From contig ONKU01000007.1 in assembly GCA_900318535.1 (NCBI GenBank), positions 1-64,000 on the forward strand: DNA of 64,000 nucleotides, written 5' to 3'. Shown here one piece after another: positions 8,648-15,898 of the stretch (positions are counted from its first letter, which is position 1; every line of letters starts with the position of its first letter). Position numbers and translations under genes: made by a program. This stretch comes from an uncultured Prevotellaceae bacterium (GTDB lineage Bacteria; Bacteroidota; Bacteroidia; Bacteroidales; Muribaculaceae). Under the pieces are notes generated by a model. That model did no database searches. It was given only the letters and a program-made list of their open reading frames with translations, and was not told the origin of the DNA.

Positions 8648-8655
8648 CAAAGGTA
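8648..8655 (-). promoter_or_regulatory. -7 box for secreted dockerin gene B
   Basis: TACCTTTG on the minus strand, 55 bases upstream of the start codon at 8592. A TTTG lies 23 bp upstream, slightly too far for a standard -33 box. Confidence 0.5.
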
Positions 8656-8736
8656 AATATTTTTTCCCATTCTGATATCAAACTGGGACGATATTTTTTC
8701 AACAAAAAAAACTATTGGACCAACAGCAAAAAAAAT

Positions 8737-8757
8737 GGCCGCCTTAGCCCAGCGGCC
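8737..8757. promoter_or_regulatory. GC-rich inverted repeat upstream of recA
   Basis: GGCCGC (8737-8742) and GCGGCC (8752-8757) flank a 9-base spacer. The hairpin is followed by ATTTTTTTT on the minus strand, so it has the shape of a minus-strand terminator, although no minus-strand gene lies upstream of it. It also occupies the region where the recA -33 box should be, so it could be an operator. Which role it plays cannot be decided from sequence. Confidence 0.4.
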
Positions 8758-8770
8758 CAAAATTTTTTAC

Positions 8771-8778
8771 TAACTTTG
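8771..8778 (+). promoter_or_regulatory. -7 box of the recA promoter
   Basis: TAACTTTG on the plus strand, 48 bases before the recA ATG at 8827. The predicted leader is A-rich with no Shine-Dalgarno site. Confidence 0.6.
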
Positions 8779-8826
8779 CAAGTTGGATTGACAAACAAAA
8801 ATAACATCATAAACCCCTATTACACA

Positions 8827-9873
8827 ATGGCAGAAGAAATCATCAACCAAGATGGAACGACCAACCAGCCGCAGCGCAAGGAGGTATCCCCCGAGAAACT
8901 CAAGGCCCTGCAGGTGGCTATGGACAAAATAGGCAAGACTTTTGGCTCAGGCAGCATCATGAAGCTGGGCGACGACCACATCGAGGATATCGAGGTCATC
9001 CCCACCGGCTCGATCGGCCTTGACAACGCACTGGGTGTGGGCGGTTATCCCCGCGGACGCATCATCGAGATCTACGGTCCCGAATCCTCGGGTAAGACCA
9101 CCCTGGCCATCCACGCCATCGCCGAGGCCCAGAAGATGGGCGGTATAGCCGCCATCATCGACGCCGAGCATGCCTTCGACCGCTTTTATGCCGAGTCGCT
9201 GGGCGTGGACGTGAACAACCTGTGGATCAGCCAACCCGACAACGGCGAGCAGGCACTGGAGATTGCCGACCAGCTCATCCGCAGCAGCGCCATCGACATC
9301 ATCGTCATCGACAGTGTCGCCGCACTGACGCCCAAGGCCGAGATCGAGGGCGAGATGGGTGAGAGCAAGATGGGTCTGCAGGCGCGACTCATGAGCCAAG
9401 CGCTGAGGAAACTCACCGCCACCATCAGCCGCACCAACACCTGCTGCATCTTCATCAACCAGCTGCGCGAGAAGTTGGGCGTGATGTTCGGCAACCCCGA
9501 GACCACAACCGGCGGCAACGCCCTGAAGTTCTACAGCAGCGTGCGCCTTGACATCCGTCGCGTGGGCCAGATCAAGGATGGCGACCAGGTTACCGGCAGC
9601 CTCACGAGGGTAAAAGTCGTGAAGAACAAGGTGGCTCCCCCCTTCCGCAAGACCGAGTTCGAAATCCGTTTCGGCGAGGGCATCAGCAAGGTGGGCGAAA
9701 TCATCGACCTGGGCGTAGAGTTCGGTATCGTCAAAAAGAGCGGTGCCTGGTTCTCCTACGAGGGCACCAAACTGGGCCAGGGCCGCGACGCTGCCAAGCA
9801 AATGGTAGCTGACAACCCCGAGCTGGCCGAGGAACTTGAAGCCAAAATCAAGGAAGCCATGAAGGCCAAGTAA
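8827..9873 (+). CDS. recA: Recombinase RecA
   Basis: 348 residues, normal for RecA. It forms ATP-dependent filaments on single-stranded DNA for homologous recombination and triggers LexA-type SOS cleavage where present. Walker A GPESSGKT is at about 84-91; IDAEHAFD, the [13 protein letters not shown]alker B region, and the [15 protein letters not shown] loop-2 region with GGNALKFY follow. I use the ATG at 8827, where the product begins [11 protein letters not shown] longer frame exists through a TTG inside the promoter and is not credible. The first ~20 residues are polar and variable, as usual in Bacteroidetes RecA. The gene stands alone between its promoter and a strong hairpin. Confidence 0.98.
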   Translation: MAEEIINQDGTTNQPQRKEVSPEKLKALQVAMDKIGKTFGSGSIMKLGDDHIEDIEVIPTGSIGLDNALGVGGYPRGRIIEIYGPESSGKTTLAIHAIAEAQKMGGIAAIIDAEHAFDRFYAESLGVDVNNLWISQPDNGEQALEIADQLIRSSAIDIIVIDSVAALTPKAEIEGEMGESKMGLQARLMSQALRKLTATISRTNTCCIFINQLREKLGVMFGNPETTTGGNALKFYSSVRLDIRRVGQIKDGDQVTGSLTRVKVVKNKVAPPFRKTEFEIRFGEGISKVGEIIDLGVEFGIVKKSGAWFSYEGTKLGQGRDAAKQMVADNPELAEELEAKIKEAMKAK

Positions 9874-9926
9874 GCCACTCTTCCCGGCCCATTAATGAAC
9901 CAGCGAGAGTGCGACATCATCATACA

Positions 9927-9966
9927 GTGAACCCCAAAAGTTTTTTGTCCAACTTTTGGGGTTCAC
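9927..9966. terminator. Long perfect hairpin between convergent recA and ATP-grasp genes
   Basis: A 16-bp perfect inverted repeat (9927-9942 and 9951-9966, from GTGAACCCC to GGGGTTCAC) with an 8-base T-rich loop. It lies between two convergent genes and probably terminates both. Neither side has a strong T-run after the stem. Confidence 0.65.
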
Positions 9967-9994
9967 TACATATATCACGCTGGTGAATTGAACA

Positions 9995-11104
9995 TCACAC
10001 CGTGATTTCTTTTCCGATTACGTCTTTTAAAGTCGCATACACCTTGCGCTTGACCCCCTTTTTTAACGGAGCCTGCATGCCGCCGTCAAAATCGGGACGG
10101 TTGTTGACCTCAATCAAATCGACAATGCCTTTATCAGTAACCACGACATCCCAACCGGTAATAATGTTCTTGGTCTCACGTGCGGCGCGCAAACAAAATT
10201 CAACGACCTTATCCCAATGAGGAATCTGGGTGCCCTTGATTTTTAAGTGAGTGTCGGGATGCTCCACATAATACGAACCATTAACGGCAAGGCCATCACT
10301 CTCGACAACACCTGTCTCGATGTTGACTTGGGTGCATAAGCCGCCAGCATGGACGTTGTCGATAATCATATCTCCAATTCCCATACGGAAAATGGCCCCG
10401 AATGGCACAGCCTTACCACGAAACGCCATGGTCACAAAGCGAATAGTATTGAGAGATTGCGGGTGGAAAACCTGCAATTCTTCACAACCCTTGATACATT
10501 CTTCAAGCAGCATTTCACGTTTCACGCATCTATCATACAAGGCCTTGATCTGATCCGGGTCGTCCATCTTTTGCACCTTCTGCACTCCGATGCCTAAACT
10601 GCCGTCATGAGGCTTCACGATGCAGTCAACAGAACTGATCAAATCGGCAAACTGCTGATAGGTGCATTCTGGGACATATAGCCACTTGTGGCGGCAAAGA
10701 TCCAGTTCAGTGAAGCGGGAAAGATAGACCTCTTTGAACCGCGAAAGGCCACTGCAATCTTTAGGATACATCGAGCGAAGCTTCATGGCCAACGCACGCA
10801 TGCTTGCACGGGAAATGAATTCATCCCTTTCAGCCTCAGTTAATTTGTAATAATCATACTGATAGAAATACTCTGATATGGAAATCAGATCTTTGCGCAT
10901 CGCTTGATAAAAATCCTCACGAGAAGCGCCCTCGGGCAAGGGCTGCCCTTGACTAAAAAACTGCTCAGCCTCCTTGCGAATCATGTTCAATTCTTTATGT
11001 GCACGAAAAGAAGCGGCCAGACTCGGAAAAAGCTTGAAAAGCTCCATCGCTGTCGGGCGAAAAACATTGTTACGCAATTTCAATTTCAGATCATTCACGG
11101 ACAT
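9995..11104 (-). CDS. Sugar-transfer-associated ATP-grasp protein
   Basis: 369 residues. It resembles the ATP-grasp family found in polysaccharide and lipopolysaccharide loci (sugar-transfer-associated ATP-grasp), whose members are thought to join a carboxylate to an amine or similar group on a glycan or peptide. Visible signs are the KPHDGSLGIGVQ nucleotide-binding loop near 170, a MLLEECI segment, HPQSLNTIRFVT near 215, and the metal-binding DLIEVNNRPDFDGGMQ segment near 335. It is cytosolic, with no signal peptide or membrane segment. It follows the C10 protease gene by 61 bp on the same strand, and both starts carry a similar upstream element. Confidence 0.8.
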   Translation of the reverse strand: MSVNDLKLKLRNNVFRPTAMELFKLFPSLAASFRAHKELNMIRKEAEQFFSQGQPLPEGASREDFYQAMRKDLISISEYFYQYDYYKLTEAERDEFISRASMRALAMKLRSMYPKDCSGLSRFKEVYLSRFTELDLCRHKWLYVPECTYQQFADLISSVDCIVKPHDGSLGIGVQKVQKMDDPDQIKALYDRCVKREMLLEECIKGCEELQVFHPQSLNTIRFVTMAFRGKAVPFGAIFRMGIGDMIIDNVHAGGLCTQVNIETGVVESDGLAVNGSYYVEHPDTHLKIKGTQIPHWDKVVEFCLRAARETKNIITGWDVVVTDKGIVDLIEVNNRPDFDGGMQAPLKKGVKRKVYATLKDVIGKEITV

Positions 11105-11128
11105 AACAAATCAACTTTAATCAAAACC

Positions 11129-11151
11129 TTCAGTACCTGACAAAAAAGTTG
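11129..11151 (-). repeat. Leader element copy 1 (before the ATP-grasp gene)
   Basis: On the minus strand CAACTTTTTTGTCAGGTACTGAA, ending 24 bases before the start at 11104. Nearly the same element occurs at 12841-12862 before the C10 protease gene at the same distance. It may be a promoter or translation signal shared by the pair. Confidence 0.45.
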
Positions 11152-11165
11152 CATTATAACATTAA

Positions 11166-12818
11166 TTATCTGGTCAACAAGTAATCGATAAGCATTGTCA
11201 CATCGGTAATGTTAATCTGGACGCCAACAAAATTCCCAGTAAGTAACATATCGATAGCATCGACCACATCATCGATACTGAACGGAGCGCCATACTTGGC
11301 AAACTTGCCATAAATGGTCAGTTGTCCCTGAGCGGTAACCGCCTGTGTCAACGGCTGGCCTTCAGCAGTGCGATAGTTAAGGTGCAGGTCATACGTGCCA
11401 TCGGGCAGCGTCTCGGGCAGCGTGAGTGCCAGATTGATGTCGGTCCCGTTCTCAAAGGTGAGCCTGTTCAGCGTGGTTGACTCACTGACGGCCACTTCAT
11501 TCCCTCCTGCATCAGTCAAGCTGAACATGAACGGCAAGGTGCGATAGGACATACTCAGCCTGACATCGCTTGCCTGGGCAGTAAGTGTTTCACCCAGGAA
11601 GTGCAACCCGCCATCAGCAGCCACGTCAGCATGAATTGTACAGAACAAAGGCGGCTCAAGGTCTTTTAAAAAATTATTACTGGCACTGTAGTGTCTGGTT
11701 GTGCCATCGAGATAGGTCGCAATCATGGCTGAAATTTGGAACCAGCCGTCGCTTATCCCATACCAACCCCAGTTCACATGGAGATAATCTTCACTATCAT
11801 AACCATCAATGATAAACGCGTGAGGAGACCCACTTACAGGAACCTTTCCTCCGTACACGACAAGTCTTCCCGCATTCAATTCCGCTTTTATGAGTTCCAC
11901 CCATTCACTATCATTGTAGGACTGGCGATAGAGAGTCGAAACCCTGGAATTATAACCAAATCTCTTGAATACATCTATTCTCTTGACCGTAGAACCACTT
12001 CCTGTTGGCGAATAATTCATTTTAAGCATTTGTCCACAGTAACGGCATAGCTTGGCCACTTCGTATACCTGTTCTTCGGTATAAACACCTTGAATAGCAG
12101 AATGAGTCTGCATATCCCATTCTGCATAGGAGGGGAGAATTAAGTCATAATTAAATACTGTTGGCGGAAGAGCCGGAACGGTGTCGTTTAACCTGATGGA
12201 AAAGTAAGCGGGAAGACTATCGCACGATGTGGGAAACTGCCAGAAATACAATGCCTGAGCCAATGCAATAGCCGAGCATCCTACCTTGCTGTGTTTTCCA
12301 TTCAACATCGGACACAGGTTATAATAAGGCTCATATTGTCCCCAGGTTGCTTTGGTCATTGGCGCCACGACGATTGACGGTTCCTGAATGCTTTGATTGA
12401 ATGACTTAGGAGTTTTTATGTCATGTGTCAGCAAATATTCGATGTCAGCTTTGTAGTCACCGAGTATGCATTTGAGGGGTTCCGGCAGATTGACAATGTC
12501 GATATGCCCCTTGTCGCTGTAACCCAAAACTGGAGTCGCGTGGTCCTCGCCGCTGACGATGACAAAGCCGCCGCCCTTGATGTTGAATATATAGTAACAT
12601 TTGGCTTGGGGCACTTTATCAGATGGCTCGGCATAAGCCAACACAAGGTCAGACATCGCAGGTGCTTTGAAAGAGCCTGGGAAAGACTTACAGTGCGACT
12701 TGAGGAAACCGTTTGCTGTCGCTCGTGCAGCGCTGACGGTCACATTGCCGGCCACGGCATAGTTTGACGCTACTGTGAGCAACACCAATATTAAGCTGAT
12801 TAACTTTTTGAGATTCAT
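11166..12818 (-). CDS. Secreted C10-family (streptopain-like) cysteine protease
   Basis: 550 residues. A signal peptide (about 1-23) is followed by a streptopain-type propeptide (about 25-145, with YYIFNIKGGGFVIVSGED and PVLGYSDKG). The catalytic domain has Cys181 in SKVGCSAIA, His333 in GSPHAFIIDGY, and the VNWGW motif near 348-352; these are the C10 catalytic and oxyanion elements. A beta-sandwich follows, and the C-terminus (about 515-550) looks like a dockerin pair whose calcium ligands are largely lost (INITDVTMLIDYLL). It probably cleaves proteins outside the cell. It may share a transcript with the ATP-grasp gene downstream. Confidence 0.88.
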   Translation of the reverse strand: MNLKKLISLILVLLTVASNYAVAGNVTVSAARATANGFLKSHCKSFPGSFKAPAMSDLVLAYAEPSDKVPQAKCYYIFNIKGGGFVIVSGEDHATPVLGYSDKGHIDIVNLPEPLKCILGDYKADIEYLLTHDIKTPKSFNQSIQEPSIVVAPMTKATWGQYEPYYNLCPMLNGKHSKVGCSAIALAQALYFWQFPTSCDSLPAYFSIRLNDTVPALPPTVFNYDLILPSYAEWDMQTHSAIQGVYTEEQVYEVAKLCRYCGQMLKMNYSPTGSGSTVKRIDVFKRFGYNSRVSTLYRQSYNDSEWVELIKAELNAGRLVVYGGKVPVSGSPHAFIIDGYDSEDYLHVNWGWYGISDGWFQISAMIATYLDGTTRHYSASNNFLKDLEPPLFCTIHADVAADGGLHFLGETLTAQASDVRLSMSYRTLPFMFSLTDAGGNEVAVSESTTLNRLTFENGTDINLALTLPETLPDGTYDLHLNYRTAEGQPLTQAVTAQGQLTIYGKFAKYGAPFSIDDVVDAIDMLLTGNFVGVQINITDVTMLIDYLLTR

Positions 12819-12840
12819 AATAATATGGAGCTATAACTGA

Positions 12841-12862
12841 TTTAGTACATGACAAAAAGTTG
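12841..12862 (-). repeat. Leader element copy 2 (before the C10 protease gene)
   Basis: On the minus strand CAACTTTTTGTCATGTACTAAA, ending 22 bases before the start at 12818. It matches the element at 11129-11151 except for a few substitutions and one T fewer. Confidence 0.45.
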
Positions 12863-12991
12863 AACTATCAACGTCATTTAACTTATTATCGGGTGGATAA
12901 CTATTGTATTAATCCTTATGGATTTAGTAACTTTGTAAAGAGCAACTAACAATCCTACTGACGCAAAAAGCTACCAAATCCAAAACAGGGG

Positions 12992-12999
12992 CAAAGTTA
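12992..12999 (-). promoter_or_regulatory. -7 box possibly serving the C10 protease gene
   Basis: TAACTTTG on the minus strand, 173 bases upstream of the start at 12818, which would give a long leader. No matching -33 box is evident. Confidence 0.4.
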
Positions 13000-13049
13000 T
13001 CAAACTTCTTCCGATCATGCAAGAGCATTTGGGAAAATCAATAAAAGCA

Positions 13050-13069
13050 GCCATGTCAGGAGACATGGC
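13050..13069 (-). terminator. Intrinsic terminator of metK
   Basis: Perfect 8-bp stem GCCATGTC/GACATGGC with a 4-base loop. On the minus strand it is followed by TGCTTTTATTGATTTT. Confidence 0.75.
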
Positions 13070-13099
13070 CACTTGAAGCATTTTCCAGATAAAAAATTC

Positions 13100-14368
13100 T
13101 TAGGCAAGGCCGAAGGCGGCGCGCAGGGCCTCGGTGCGGTTGAGCTTCTCCCAGGTGAAGAGCTCGACCTCCACTTCCTTGGTCTCGTTGTAGAGCGACT
13201 CAAACTTCTTGACCTTGAGCTCGTATTTACGGCCCATGTGACCATAGGCGGCAGCCTCGGTGTAGATGGGGTTGAGCAGCTTCAGGTCGCGGATGATGGC
13301 CGCGGGACGCAGGTCGAACAGGTCCTTGAGGATGGCGGCAATCTCCACATCACTCTTGTCCACATGGCTGGTGCCATAGGTGTTGACATAGAAGCTCACC
13401 GGGTCGGCAACGCCGATGGCATAAGCTACCTGCACTAGCACCTCGTCGGCAATGCCGGCAGCCACCACGTTCTTGGCGATGTGACGGCAGGCATAGGCCG
13501 CGCTGCGGTCCACCTTGCTGGGGTCCTTGCCGCTGAAGGCGCCACCGCCATGGGCTCCGCGTCCGCCATAGGTATCCACGATGATTTTTCGTCCCGTAAG
13601 GCCGGTATCGCCGTGGGGGCCGCCGATGACGAACTTGCCCGTGGGATTGACCTTATAGATGGTATCGCCATCGATCATGGCACGGATGTCGGCACCAAAG
13701 TGCTCCATCGTTCTCGGGATGAGGATGTTGCGCACATCCTGCTCGATACGTTCCCTGTCCACATCGTCGTCGTGCTGGGTGCTCACCACAATGGTATCGA
13801 TGTGCACGGGGCGGCGGGTCTCACCGTCATACTCCACGGTCACCTGGGCCTTGGCGTCTGGGCGCAGGTAGGGCATCAGCTCCAAGTGGTTGTGGCGGAT
13901 GTCGGCCAGCTCACGCATCAGTGCATGCGCCAGGTCGAGCGTCAACGGCATGTAGTTGGGCGTCTCGTTGCAGGCATAACCGAACATCATGCCCTGGTCG
14001 CCGGCACCCTGGTCGGCACGGTGTTGCTCATCGCGGTTCACGCCCCGGGCGATGTCACCGCTCTGCTCGTGCACGCTGTTGAGGATACCGCATGAGTTGG
14101 AGTCAAACTGGTACTCGCTCTTGGTATAACCGATTTTCTCGATCATCTCGCGCGCCGTGCGCTGCAGGTCGATGTAAACGTCGGTGGTCACCTCTCCGGC
14201 GATGATCACCTGACCGGTGGTCACCAGTGTCTCACATGCCACGTGAGCATTGGGGTCAAACGCCAGGAACTTGTCCAGAATGGCGTCACTGATCTGGTCG
14301 GCGACTTTGTCGGGATGACCTTCAGACACGCTCTCGGACGTGAAAAGATAATTGTTCTTACTCTTCAT
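13100..14368 (-). CDS. metK: S-adenosylmethionine synthetase
   Basis: 422 residues. MetK joins methionine and ATP to make S-adenosylmethionine, the main methyl donor. Family signatures are present: [24 protein letters not shown] at the N-terminus, [12 protein letters not shown] near 130, and [20 protein letters not shown] near 280, the phosphate-binding loop. I start at the ATG at 14366-14368 (MKSKNNYLF); the frame extends 6 codons further upstream into the leader hairpin and is not used. Upstream lie a SAM-II-like riboswitch and a terminator hairpin, so expression should fall when SAM is abundant. The length is normal for the Bacteroidetes form. Confidence 0.97.
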   Translation of the reverse strand: MKSKNNYLFTSESVSEGHPDKVADQISDAILDKFLAFDPNAHVACETLVTTGQVIIAGEVTTDVYIDLQRTAREMIEKIGYTKSEYQFDSNSCGILNSVHEQSGDIARGVNRDEQHRADQGAGDQGMMFGYACNETPNYMPLTLDLAHALMRELADIRHNHLELMPYLRPDAKAQVTVEYDGETRRPVHIDTIVVSTQHDDDVDRERIEQDVRNILIPRTMEHFGADIRAMIDGDTIYKVNPTGKFVIGGPHGDTGLTGRKIIVDTYGGRGAHGGGAFSGKDPSKVDRSAAYACRHIAKNVVAAGIADEVLVQVAYAIGVADPVSFYVNTYGTSHVDKSDVEIAAILKDLFDLRPAAIIRDLKLLNPIYTEAAAYGHMGRKYELKVKKFESLYNETKEVEVELFTWEKLNRTEALRAAFGLA

Positions 14369-14376
14369 TGTATTAC

Positions 14377-14407
14377 AAAAAAACATTCATTTTTGTGGAA
14401 AATGAAC
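14377..14407 (-). terminator. Attenuator hairpin in the metK leader
   Basis: On the minus strand a stem of TTCATTTT/AAAATGAA with a short loop (14386-14406) is followed by seven T residues (14377-14383). It ends 9 bases before the metK start codon and downstream of the riboswitch, so it fits an expression platform that stops transcription when SAM is bound. Confidence 0.65.
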
Positions 14408-14442
14408 GCTAAAGGAAAATCAATAACAAAGTTGTTGATGAT

Positions 14443-14490
14443 CGCATTTTAGCATTTTTTCAAGTGGTTGCAAGCAGCCCAAATTCCACT
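14443..14490 (-). promoter_or_regulatory. SAM-II (SAM-alpha) riboswitch candidate
   Basis: In the metK leader on the minus strand: a P1 stem AGTGG/CCACT (14486-14490 with 14463-14467), an AATTT plus GGGC loop segment, TTGCAA directly before the closing P1 strand (14468-14473), an A-rich linker, and GCTAAAA (14447-14453) as the pseudoknot strand. This order matches the known SAM-II class, whose hallmark is a roughly 50-nt H-type pseudoknot with TTGCA before P1' and GCTAAA after it. The class is known mainly from alpha-proteobacteria upstream of methionine/SAM genes. The position before metK supports the call. It was recognised by eye, not by a covariance search. Confidence 0.75.
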
Positions 14491-14520
14491 ATTACTATTA
14501 CGTTAACTTAAAATCGGCTG

Positions 14521-14528
14521 CAAAAGTA
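14521..14528 (-). promoter_or_regulatory. -7 box of the metK transcript
   Basis: TACTTTTG on the minus strand, 31 bases upstream of the riboswitch core and about 150 bases before the start codon. This is where a promoter must be for the riboswitch to be transcribed in the leader. Confidence 0.6.
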
Positions 14529-14550
14529 CACATAAAAACGCACACACGCA

Positions 14551-14589
14551 CCTCAAAACCCAGGTTTTTTCCAGGTTTTGAGGTTTTTT
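14551..14589 (+). terminator. Strong hairpin with T-run between metK leader and TrmH gene
   Basis: Perfect 10-bp stem CCTCAAAACC/GGTTTTGAGG (14551-14560, 14574-14583) followed by six T on the plus strand. No plus-strand gene ends here. On the minus strand it follows the TrmH gene, so it most likely terminates that transcript, although its T-run is on the other strand. Confidence 0.55.
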
Positions 14590-14617
14590 AGCAGTTTTTC
14601 GATAAGAAATGGACAAT

Positions 14618-15421
14618 TTAGCGCTTGCGCAGCTCCCAAAAGGCGACGGCAGCAGCCGCGGCAACATTCAGGGAATCAACGCCGTGCTTCATGGGTATGC
14701 GCACGACATGGTCGGCGGCAGTGATCGCCTCTCGCGACAGGCCGTCGCCCTCGGTGCCCATAATCAAGGCCAAGCGGGGTTCTTCTTTCAGTTGGGGGTC
14801 ATCGAGCGGGATGGAATCGTCGCTCAACGCCATCGCGGCGGTGCGGAAACCCAGCTGGTTCAAGTGCGGAGTCACAGGCTCGTCAATCCAAGTCCAGGGA
14901 ACGAGGAATACCGACCCCATCGACACGCGCACGGCACGGCGGTTCAGCGGGTCGCACGCCGTGGGCGTCAACAGCACCGCATCGATGCCCAAAGCGGCTG
15001 CCGAGCGGAAGATGGCCCCGATGTTGGTTGTGTCGGTCACGCCGTCGATGACCACTACACGGCTGGCATTGCGGCACACGTCGGCCACAGGCTTGGGCAT
15101 GGGTCGCCGCATGGCACACAGCACGCCACGCGTGAGGGTGTAGCCCGTGAGGGCCGCCAACAGGTCCCGCTCGCCCGTATAGACAGGAATATCGCCGCAG
15201 CGCTCGATGATGCCCGCTGCGTCACCCGTGATGTGCCGCCGCTCGCACAGCAGCGACAACGGCTCGTAGCCCGCGTTCAAGGCGACATGAATCACCTTGG
15301 GGCTCTCGGCAATGAAAATGCCCTTGTCCGGCTCCAGCCGGTTGCGCAGCTGCGCCTCGGTAAGCGTCCCGAAGACATCTACCCCAGGATGCTCCAGCGA
15401 TGTTATCTCAATTATCGGCAT
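14618..15421 (-). CDS. TrmH/SpoU-family RNA 2'-O-methyltransferase
   Basis: 267 residues. An N-terminal substrate-binding part (about 1-95) precedes a SPOUT (trefoil-knot) domain with the three SpoU motifs: VVVIDGVTDTTNIGAIFRSA (motif 1, Asn-x2-Arg), LALIMGTEGDGLS (motif 2) and VRIPMKHGVDSLNVAAAAAV (motif 3). Such enzymes transfer a methyl group from SAM to a ribose 2'-OH in rRNA or tRNA. The exact target is not determinable. The PH-domain gene lies 15 bp upstream on the same strand, so the two are likely co-transcribed. Confidence 0.92.
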   Translation of the reverse strand: MPIIEITSLEHPGVDVFGTLTEAQLRNRLEPDKGIFIAESPKVIHVALNAGYEPLSLLCERRHITGDAAGIIERCGDIPVYTGERDLLAALTGYTLTRGVLCAMRRPMPKPVADVCRNASRVVVIDGVTDTTNIGAIFRSAAALGIDAVLLTPTACDPLNRRAVRVSMGSVFLVPWTWIDEPVTPHLNQLGFRTAAMALSDDSIPLDDPQLKEEPRLALIMGTEGDGLSREAITAADHVVRIPMKHGVDSLNVAAAAAVAFWELRKR

Positions 15422-15436
15422 GATGGATGTGTCATT

Positions 15437-15799
15437 TCACTCGATGGGGGTGGTGCCGGCGCCCTGGATGGCGCGCACCTGGCGTTGGAACTCCAGCGGG
15501 CGCTTGATGTAGCGCAGCACGATGGTGCCGGCCCCGGTGCCCGAGACCTTGATGGTGCCGTAATTGCAGATGCGGCCCCACAGGTTCTGCTCGACCAGGA
15601 TGCTCTCCACCTTGCCGATGACAATCTCGTGGGCATGGCGGTGAACCCAGCCGTGGCTGTGGAAAAAGCGCTTGTCGCTCACAAAGATGGTCGTCGTGAG
15701 GTTGCGGATGAGGCTGCCCAAGCGCAGATAGGCCCACTTGCTGAGTTTGGGCTCATACAGGATGGTCTCGCCCTGAGCGATGATCTTGCTGATTTTCAT
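15437..15799 (-). CDS. Bacterial PH-domain protein
   Basis: 120 residues resembling the bacterial pleckstrin-homology-like (YdbT/DUF304) fold. ETILYEPKLSKWAYL at the start, then LTTTIFVSDKRFF, IVIGKVESILVEQNLWGRICNYGTIKVSGTG and a final helix (ALEFQRQV-like, here PLEFQRQVRAIQ) follow the usual order of that domain. The two transmembrane helices present in many relatives are absent, so this form is probably soluble. Partners are unknown. A -7 box at 15830-15837 gives a leader of about 25 bases. Confidence 0.75.
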   Translation of the reverse strand: MKISKIIAQGETILYEPKLSKWAYLRLGSLIRNLTTTIFVSDKRFFHSHGWVHRHAHEIVIGKVESILVEQNLWGRICNYGTIKVSGTGAGTIVLRYIKRPLEFQRQVRAIQGAGTTPIE

Positions 15800-15829
15800 A
15801 ACTTATCCTAAAAAAAGCATCTTATTGTG

Positions 15830-15837
15830 CAAAGTTA
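15830..15837 (-). promoter_or_regulatory. -7 box for the PH-domain/TrmH unit
   Basis: TAACTTTG on the minus strand, 30 bases before the start at 15799. It faces away from the signal peptidase promoter, so this is a divergent promoter pair. Confidence 0.6.
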
Positions 15838-15860
15838 CTGCTTATTTCCGCATTATTTAG

Positions 15861-15868
15861 TAATTTCG
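15861..15868 (+). promoter_or_regulatory. Weak -7 box for lepB
   Basis: TAATTTCG, one base off the TAnnTTTG consensus, 30 bases before the lepB ATG. Confidence 0.4.
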
Positions 15869-15898
15869 CACCGATTTTTTCAAACGATAAAAACAAAT

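Noticed and set aside
8776..8826. Longer recA start (TTG at 8776)
   Set aside because: It lies inside the -7 box; the family N-terminus fits the ATG at 8827.
12928..12935. Plus-strand TAACTTTG as a promoter
   Set aside because: No plus-strand gene follows; probably chance.
14609..15811. 400-codon plus-strand frame over TrmH and the PH-domain gene
   Set aside because: It overlaps two well-supported minus-strand genes and contains no recognisable domain.
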